A DNA stretch of 64,000 nucleotides from Clostridiales bacterium (lineage in GTDB: Bacteria > Bacillota > Clostridia > Oscillospirales > Oscillospiraceae), in the NCBI GenBank assembly GCA_902362775.1, contig CABIXV010000001.1, forward strand, positions 152,840 to 216,839, read 5' to 3'. Each line of letters opens with the position of its first letter. The first letter of the stretch is position 1. The notes below the pieces were generated by a model, which had not been told where the DNA came from, did not search any database, and worked only from the letters and a program-made list of their open reading frames with translations. This document shows, piece after piece, positions 59,175 to 64,000 of this stretch. The translations under genes were made by a program, and so were the position numbers.

Positions 59175-60341
59175 ATGGCAAAAAGAGCAGCACAGGGAGC
59201 GGGCACCATCCGCAAAAAGACGGTGATCCGCAAGGGAAAAGAATACACCTACTGGGAATCTCGCGTCACAGTGGGCCGGGACCCAGGCACAGGGAAACAG
59301 GTGCAGAGGTCTTTCACTGGCAAGACACAGAAGGAAGTCCGGGAGAAGATGCAGGCGGCGGCGGTAGCCGTCAACACAGGATCTTATGTCACACCGCAGA
59401 AGATGACGGTGGGCCAATGGCTGGACACCTGGGCGGCTGGCTATCTGGGCAGCGCAAAGCCCGCCACAGTGACCATCTACAAGAACAATATCAAGAACCA
59501 TATCAAGCCCGCCCTGGGCGCTGTGGGCCTTTCAGACCTCCACCCCCACATGGTACAGACCTTCATCAACGGCTTGGAGTTGTCCCCGGCCTCTGTCCGT
59601 CTGGCCTATAAGGTCTTACACATGGCCTTGGAAAAGGCTGTCAAGCTGGAGTACATACCAAAGAACCCCGCCGCTGGGAGCGAGCTTCCCAAGCTGGAGC
59701 AGAAGGAGATCCATCCACTGGACGATCAGCAGGTGGCCGAACTCTTGAACGCCGCCAAAGGCGGGGATATAGAGTATCTAATCATCGCTGCCCTGTTCAC
59801 CGGCTGTCGCCTCTCGGAGCTATTGGGCCTCACCTGGGAGGCTGTGGACTTCAAACAGGGCACCATCACCATCAACAAGCAGCTTGCCCGCCCGGAACAC
59901 AGAGGGGCCACACCCTTCATCTCCCCAAAGAACGGAAAGCCCAGGACCATCTCCCCGGCCACCTCTGTAATGGCCACACTGAAACGGCAGCAGCGCCGCC
60001 AGATAGAGCAGCAGCTAAAAGCTGGGCCACTGTGGGATAATTTGTATCGTGTGGTATTCTCTACGGAGATAGGGGAGCCGCTGGACCAGTGGAAGGCGGA
60101 AAAGGAGTTCTCTGCCGTCCTGGAGGCCGCTGGTCTTACTGGAGTCCGATTTCATGATCTGCGCCATTCTTATGCCGTGAACGCCATCCGTGCCGGGGAT
60201 GATATAAAAACCATCCAGGGCAATCTCGGCCACGCCTCCGCCGCTTTTACCCTCGACAGATACGGCCATTTCACAGAACGCATGAAACAGGACAGCGCCA
60301 CCCGCATGGAAGGTTTTATGAAAAACGTTCTAAACCTGTAA
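59175..60341 (+). CDS. tyrosine integrase of the satellite
   Basis: A 388-residue phage-type integrase. The N-terminal arm-binding domain (GAGTIRKKTVIRKGKEYTYW) and core-binding domain precede catalytic Arg in FTGCRLSEL (near 208), HDLRHSY (near 326), LGHAS and Tyr in DRYGHF (near 361). AAGGAGCGCATC precedes the ATG. It ends 91 bp before the right attachment core and next to the arm repeats. Confidence 0.95.
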   Translation: MAKRAAQGAGTIRKKTVIRKGKEYTYWESRVTVGRDPGTGKQVQRSFTGKTQKEVREKMQAAAVAVNTGSYVTPQKMTVGQWLDTWAAGYLGSAKPATVTIYKNNIKNHIKPALGAVGLSDLHPHMVQTFINGLELSPASVRLAYKVLHMALEKAVKLEYIPKNPAAGSELPKLEQKEIHPLDDQQVAELLNAAKGGDIEYLIIAALFTGCRLSELLGLTWEAVDFKQGTITINKQLARPEHRGATPFISPKNGKPRTISPATSVMATLKRQQRRQIEQQLKAGPLWDNLYRVVFSTEIGEPLDQWKAEKEFSAVLEAAGLTGVRFHDLRHSYAVNAIRAGDDIKTIQGNLGHASAAFTLDRYGHFTERMKQDSATRMEGFMKNVLNL

Positions 60342-60363
60342 AGGGAAAACTAAAGGGAAAACA
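60340..60363 (+). repeat. right arm sites, two copies of AAGGGAAAAC
   Basis: Copies at 60341-60350 and 60353-60362, 12-bp period, matching the left pair at 52472-52493 in sequence, spacing and orientation. Confidence 0.7.
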
Positions 60364-60382
60364 CCCTTCAAGATAAACAGAA

Positions 60383-60426
60383 AAAGCCGCTCACCCCAGC
60401 AGTTTCAAGGGATGGGCGGTTTTCTC
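60383..60426 (+). terminator. integrase terminator
   Basis: An imperfect stem between AGCCGCTCACCCC and GGGATGGGCGG, followed by TTTTCTC, ends just before the attachment core. Confidence 0.5.
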
Positions 60427-60431
60427 TATTT

Positions 60432-60447
60432 GCAACTGCCAGTTGCA
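60432..60447. repeat. right attachment repeat (attR core)
   Basis: Exact copy of the 16-bp left core. The 135 bp from here to the acyltransferase gene are chromosomal and show no feature. Confidence 0.85.
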
Positions 60448-60582
60448 CCGTCCTCGCAAGCCCCACATCCCTCGCTTTGCCCATCGGCCAGAGCTCACTC
60501 ATTCCGCTGTTCCTTCTCTCCAAACCGCGACCACTTTGTTGGGCCGCGGTTTGAGGTCGCCTTCGGTATCCCAAAGCCAATG

Positions 60583-61629
60583 CTACGTCAATTTCGTTCC
60601 CACGCCGGGGATGAGACTGACCAGCCAGGCGAATGGGATAGACAGCAGGAAGAACACCAATGCAAAGAAGGGCACCGAAATCACCGGAGACAAGTCCAGA
60701 ACAGAAAACCCGAACCAACGGAACACCAGCACCCAGAGCTGATGGAACAGATAGATGCCAAAGGCGTAGGAACCAAGCTCATACACCGAGCGGCGGCGGG
60801 ATCGCTCCTCGCTGATGCCCAGCACATAGCGAAACAGGACACAGAGGGCCAAGGCGGTGAGGACCACATTGGGTGAAGTGTAGAGATACCACAGCTCCCT
60901 TCCTCCCCCGAAAAGGGTATTCCCCATCAGGGTGAACACCATGCCCAAAATACCCAGGAGATAGAGGATAAACTCCGGCACTCGCCCGATGGTATAATGG
61001 CGCAGATACCAGCCCGCCACATAGCAGCCCACCCACCCCAGCACCAGATGGACCCGTAGGCGCTCCAGCTGGGCCGCGAGCAAGCTATTCGGATGGTAGG
61101 CCGACCACAGAGGGAGCAGGGAGGCAAAGAGGAAGCACAGAATCAGGAAGTACCGGACCTCTCCCCTGCTGGCGGACGAGGTAAACCGGTGGATCACCGG
61201 GTGAACCAGGTAGAGGCCAATGAGGGGGTAGAGCACCCAAAGGTGGCGGTAGGTATTCCCCTTAGCGGCGGATACCAGAGCGGCCCATACTCCCGACCAG
61301 GACAGCGCACCGCCCCCCAGCAGGTGGGCAGCCACCGCATACAGGGCCCCCCAGAATACCAGCAGGCAGAAGGCCGGAAGGGCCAGTCCCAGCATCGACG
61401 AGGCGAGACGGGGCTTCCCCTCCTCCAGAGCGAACATCCCCCAAAGCATGAACAGGGCTGGGACCGTCCAAGATGTGAGTCCCTCATAGACGGACAAGAC
61501 CTGCCACGGGCCGGAGCCCACGGCCACACCTCCCTGCCCCTCCTGAGCCAGCAGGAGCATGATGGCGCACAGCACAGTGAAGGCCCGGAAAAAACCGGGC
61601 CAGCCCAGATTGCGATCTCCCTTCGCCAT
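60583..61629 (-). CDS. acyltransferase-3 family membrane protein
   Basis: A polytopic protein of 348 residues with about ten hydrophobic segments, for example FALVFFLLSIPFAWLVSLIP at the end. The overall layout matches acyltransferase-3/OatA-like membrane domains that acylate cell-envelope sugars. The first helix reads WPGFFRAFTVLCAIMLLLAQ and lacks the His usually found there, so catalysis by the standard mechanism is doubtful. The ATG at 61629 overlaps the stop of the glyoxalase-fold gene. Confidence 0.75.
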   Translation of the reverse strand: MAKGDRNLGWPGFFRAFTVLCAIMLLLAQEGQGGVAVGSGPWQVLSVYEGLTSWTVPALFMLWGMFALEEGKPRLASSMLGLALPAFCLLVFWGALYAVAAHLLGGGALSWSGVWAALVSAAKGNTYRHLWVLYPLIGLYLVHPVIHRFTSSASRGEVRYFLILCFLFASLLPLWSAYHPNSLLAAQLERLRVHLVLGWVGCYVAGWYLRHYTIGRVPEFILYLLGILGMVFTLMGNTLFGGGRELWYLYTSPNVVLTALALCVLFRYVLGISEERSRRRSVYELGSYAFGIYLFHQLWVLVFRWFGFSVLDLSPVISVPFFALVFFLLSIPFAWLVSLIPGVGTKLT

Positions 61630-62000
61630 CACTTTGCCTCCGGCACGATCTCGATCCAATACCCGTCCGGGTCGGAGATGAAATAGATGCCCATGGCGGG
61701 ATTCTCAAAGCAGATGCAGCCCATCGCCTTGTGCTTTTCATACATGGCGTCATAGTCGTCTGCGCGGAAGGCCAGGTGGAATTCGCACTCCCCCAGATCA
61801 TAGGGTGTGGTCCGGTCCCGGAGCCAGGTCAGCTCCAGGGTGAAATCGCTGCCGGCCTCGTCCCCCAGGTAGACCAGCTTGAAGGAGCCGTCAGCTCCCT
61901 CCTTCTCCCGCACCGGGGTCAGATTCAGCGCCTGTTTGTAAAAGGCCAGACTCCTGTCCAAGTCCAGGACATTGAAATTGAAATGATAAAATTTTGTCAC
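61629..62000 (-). CDS. VOC/glyoxalase-fold metalloprotein
   Basis: A 123-residue protein with GTG start (AGGAGGAATTTGC upstream). Four metal ligands of glyoxalase I are visible in order: His in KFYHFNFNVLDLDRSLAFY, Glu in FTLELTWL, His in CEFHLAFRADD and Glu in DGYWIEIVPEAK. This supports a lactoylglutathione lyase-like enzyme or a relative acting on other thiol adducts, as Clostridia often lack glutathione. Coupled to the acyltransferase gene; 41 bp after the ClC gene. Confidence 0.85.
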   Translation of the reverse strand: MTKFYHFNFNVLDLDRSLAFYKQALNLTPVREKEGADGSFKLVYLGDEAGSDFTLELTWLRDRTTPYDLGECEFHLAFRADDYDAMYEKHKAMGCICFENPAMGIYFISDPDGYWIEIVPEAK

Positions 62001-62041
62001 GCAAATTCCTCCTTGATAGGGGCCAGCAGGCCCGGATACAC

Positions 62042-63298
62042 TCACTTTGCCTTCTTATCGATCCATTCGGTTCTAAATTTCGAATAGACGATTTTCTGCT
62101 CGCTGTACAGTCCATAGTAGCCGGACAGCATATAGGCCACTCCGATACACAGGGCGTGGAGGGAAAGGCCCTCGCCCCCGAAAAGCTCAAAGGCCAGCAT
62201 CAGGGCGCTCATGGGGCAGTTGGTAGCTCCACAGAAAACGGCCGCCATCCCCAAGGCCCCGGAAAAACCGTGGGGCAGTCCCAGCAGCGGTCCGGCCCAG
62301 GTACCAAAGGCGCAGCCGGTAAACAGGACAGGTACGATCTCTCCGCCTCGAAATCCGGCCCCCAGGGTAAGAGCGGTAAACAATATTTTAAGTAAAAAAG
62401 CCTCCGGAATGGTTTCTCCAGCCAGCATCCGCCGGATGACCGGGTCCCCCGCTCCGTTGTAGTCCTGATTGCCCACCAGCAGTGTCAGGGCCAGCACCAG
62501 CAGGGCCCCCACGGTCACTCGAAGCATGGTGCTGGGAAAATACTTCTGATACAGGCGGGGGGAGGCGTGCATCACTTTGCAGAACAGGATGGAAACCAGA
62601 GCGCACAGCACCCCCAGAACGGCTGTCTGGACCATAGTGGCGGGCCCCAACAGCGCCGCCGGACCGATCTCATACCCATGGCTGTGGATGCCGCAGAGTT
62701 GGGCTACCTGGAGGGACACCAGGGCGGCAGACACACAGGGGACAATGGCGGCGTAGTACATCACACCCACACTGACCACCTCCATGGCGAAGATGGCTGC
62801 CGTCAGCGGCGTGCCAAACAGGGCGGAGAAGGCGGCGGCCATGCCGCACATGACCATCACCCGGCCGTCCTTCTGGTCCAGCCTTATCTGCCGGCCCACA
62901 AAAGCGGCCAGGGAGCCGCCCAGTTGGAGAGCTGCCCCCTCTCTGCCGGCGGATCCCCCCACAAGGTGCGTGATGATGGTGGATAGGAAGATCAGGGGGG
63001 CGGTGCGCAACTTCATAGGCTCCGCCTCCCGCACGGCCACCAGCACCAGGTTTGTCCCCCGGTCCCGCTCCATGTGACAGATGCGGTAGATCAGTACGAT
63101 GGACACACCACCTGCGGGCAGCAGCCATACCACCCGCGGCACCTCTCCCCGCAGCTGGGCGGCCCAGTCTATCCCATAGTAAAAGGCCACGCCCACCACG
63201 CCCACCAGCACCCCGATGGAGCAGGCGTACAGGAGCCACTTCAGGAAGGAGATCCCCTCCTCTATGTGCCCCCTGACCCGGTCTGACGGCTGATACAC
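62042..63298 (-). CDS. ClC-family anion channel/antiporter
   Basis: A 418-residue membrane protein. The selectivity and gating motif reads GGSAGREGAALQLGGSLA, with the gating Glu of GREG. The late motif is LGAGFRGGEIVPVLFTGCAF. The first canonical motif GSGIP is not present; the corresponding place reads DRGTNLVLVAV. These departures resemble the fluoride-exporting ClC branch, but no fluoride riboswitch motif is visible upstream. The GTG at 63298 is chosen for its GGGGGAGAAAGAA site; a TTG at 63358 is the alternative. Confidence 0.82.
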   Translation of the reverse strand: MYQPSDRVRGHIEEGISFLKWLLYACSIGVLVGVVGVAFYYGIDWAAQLRGEVPRVVWLLPAGGVSIVLIYRICHMERDRGTNLVLVAVREAEPMKLRTAPLIFLSTIITHLVGGSAGREGAALQLGGSLAAFVGRQIRLDQKDGRVMVMCGMAAAFSALFGTPLTAAIFAMEVVSVGVMYYAAIVPCVSAALVSLQVAQLCGIHSHGYEIGPAALLGPATMVQTAVLGVLCALVSILFCKVMHASPRLYQKYFPSTMLRVTVGALLVLALTLLVGNQDYNGAGDPVIRRMLAGETIPEAFLLKILFTALTLGAGFRGGEIVPVLFTGCAFGTWAGPLLGLPHGFSGALGMAAVFCGATNCPMSALMLAFELFGGEGLSLHALCIGVAYMLSGYYGLYSEQKIVYSKFRTEWIDKKAK

Positions 63299-63358
63299 TT
63301 CTTTCTCCCCCCTGGAGCGGCCTACATACCACCTGCCGCTTCCCTCTCGATACTCCAA

Positions 63359-63364
63359 ATTATA
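63359..63364 (-). promoter_or_regulatory. -10 box candidate for the ClC gene
   Basis: TATAAT on the leftward strand, about 60 bp before the GTG at 63298. No clear -35 box. If this is the promoter, the TTG start at 63358 is excluded. The gap to 63534 holds nothing else evident. Confidence 0.4.
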
Positions 63365-63534
63365 TCATAGAACATCGGCTTTTGCATCGGTTTTTTCCAG
63401 TCTCCTGGCAAAAGCAGGGCCCCACACACCTCCCAATTACCCTTTGGACAGATTTTAGACATTTAGATATAAATAACCTCCCCCAGTCAAAATGACGAGG
63501 AGAGGTATCTGCGCCGATAACAACTGATAGAGAA

Positions 63535-63891
63535 TTATTCAGCATCTTGATTCGCTGGAGTTTTTAATGTAATGCCGTATACCGTATTTATTTGTAGCGG
63601 GTCGCTTTCCGCTATCTCACCATTATAGTACACAACAATTTCATCGCCAACAGATATATCGGTATAGCTGTCTTTGTTTTCCACATCTAAAGAAACTTTA
63701 CAACTTGCCCCGTTAGGATATCCCTGTGTATTGATATAGATGATAATTGCGTTATCTCTTACTTCTTCCACAGTTCCGGTAATACTTGGCTCATTTTCTA
63801 TGATATAATTCATCGTTCGATTGTCGCAGCCCGCTAATCCTAATATGCAGACCAAAGTCAAAAAAAGTGCTGTCCATCTTTTCATATTCAT
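63535..63891 (-). CDS. small predicted lipoprotein
   Basis: A 118-residue protein with a lipoprotein signal: MNMKRWTALFLTLVCILGLA followed by GC, lipobox LAGC. The mature part (SITGTVEEVRDNAIIIYINT and DISVGDEIVVYYNGEIAESD) looks like a small beta-barrel, similar to the DUF3221-type fold of secreted Firmicutes proteins. Function unknown. From 63892 to the window end I see only AT-rich sequence. Confidence 0.75.
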   Translation of the reverse strand: MNMKRWTALFLTLVCILGLAGCDNRTMNYIIENEPSITGTVEEVRDNAIIIYINTQGYPNGASCKVSLDVENKDSYTDISVGDEIVVYYNGEIAESDPLQINTVYGITLKTPANQDAE

Positions 63892-64000
63892 ACCCCATAA
63901 AATCCAGTTTATCTTTATATTTACTGTATCCTATTTTTCTGATTTATTCAATACTCAGTGAAAAGGACGGAGTAAAAACCCATCAGTCCAAATGTAAACA

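Larger units (their letters stand above)
52345..60447. mobile_element. 8.1-kb phage-satellite-like integrated element
   Basis: Bounded by exact 16-bp direct repeats GCAACTGCCAGTTGCA at 52345-52360 and 60432-60447. Inside are an integrase next to the right repeat, a divergent repressor pair, excisionase, replication-type gene with iterons, mazEF, and a capsid plus scaffold-like pair. No terminase, portal, head-tail or lysis genes are seen. The gene set fits a satellite that depends on a helper phage, or a reduced prophage. Confidence 0.78.

Noticed and set aside
63359..63540. Fluoride riboswitch before the ClC gene
   Set aside because: I looked for the conserved GGxGATGG ... CTCC ... TAACCGCC pattern and did not find it.
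1..64000. CRISPR array or insertion sequence
   Set aside because: No regularly spaced repeats with unique spacers, and no transposase with terminal inverted repeats; the 11-bp array at 56140 has no spacers.

Overview
The window looks like the chromosome of a gut-type, GC-rich Clostridia member, most likely Oscillospiraceae (Flavonifractor / Lawsonibacter / Pseudoflavonifractor type). The basis is a Firmicutes-style fab/acc operon that uses FabK as enoyl-ACP reductase, ferredoxin-centred redox genes, a CIRCE heat-shock operator, a Spo0A-type domain protein and strong GGAGG ribosome binding sites. The species call is inference; no rRNA gene is present.

Chromosomal part 1 (1-27 kb). A leftward operon encodes the whole type II fatty acid elongation set: acpP, accB, accC, accD, accA, fabH, fabK, a second NPD-family flavoenzyme, fabD, fabG, fabF and fabZ. 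A FabT-like MarR regulator lies at its 3' end and runs off the window. A near-perfect AT-rich palindrome separates acpP from a divergent FAD-Rieske oxidoreductase. Next come an amino-acid/dicarboxylate symporter with a threonine dehydratase, glnS, and a redox block of ferredoxin, membrane Fe-S protein, thioredoxin-reductase-like flavoenzyme without the usual NADPH motifs, and thioredoxin. An EndoQ nuclease fused to a UvrD-type helicase follows. After that are a lipoprotein, a penicillin V acylase/bile salt hydrolase family enzyme, DUF3793, a flavodoxin under twin palindromic boxes, a decayed heavy-metal-binding gene, and a CIRCE-controlled hsp20.

Mobile region 1 (about 27.5-48.5 kb). An integrative mobilizable element abuts the 3' end of tRNA-Ala(CGC). 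Remnants of an older related element (integrase fragment plus tRNA 3' half) lie at its left side. Cargo is a defence block: a GmrSD-like DUF262/DUF1524 protein, RhuM, and a type I restriction system whose hsdM and hsdR are separated by an AT-rich insert carrying a PIN nuclease, hsdS and a two-helix membrane protein. Mobility genes follow: HTH proteins, a possible oriT, MobC, a relaxase with Sel1 repeats, and two tandem tyrosine integrases.

Chromosomal part 2 (48.5-52.3 kb) holds secA and a membrane-anchored XRE regulator.

Mobile region 2 (52345-60447) is an 8.1-kb element bounded by an exact 16-bp direct repeat. It has an integrase, a cI/cro-like switch, an excisionase-like protein, a replication-type protein with an 11-bp iteron array, mazEF, and a structural pair (DUF4355-like scaffold plus capsid-like protein). 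I see no terminase, portal or tail gene. It looks like a capsid-carrying phage satellite, or a strongly reduced prophage.

Chromosomal part 3 (60.4-64 kb) holds an acyltransferase-3 membrane protein, a glyoxalase-fold protein, a ClC-family transporter and a small lipoprotein. I saw no CRISPR array, rRNA operon or intact insertion sequence.
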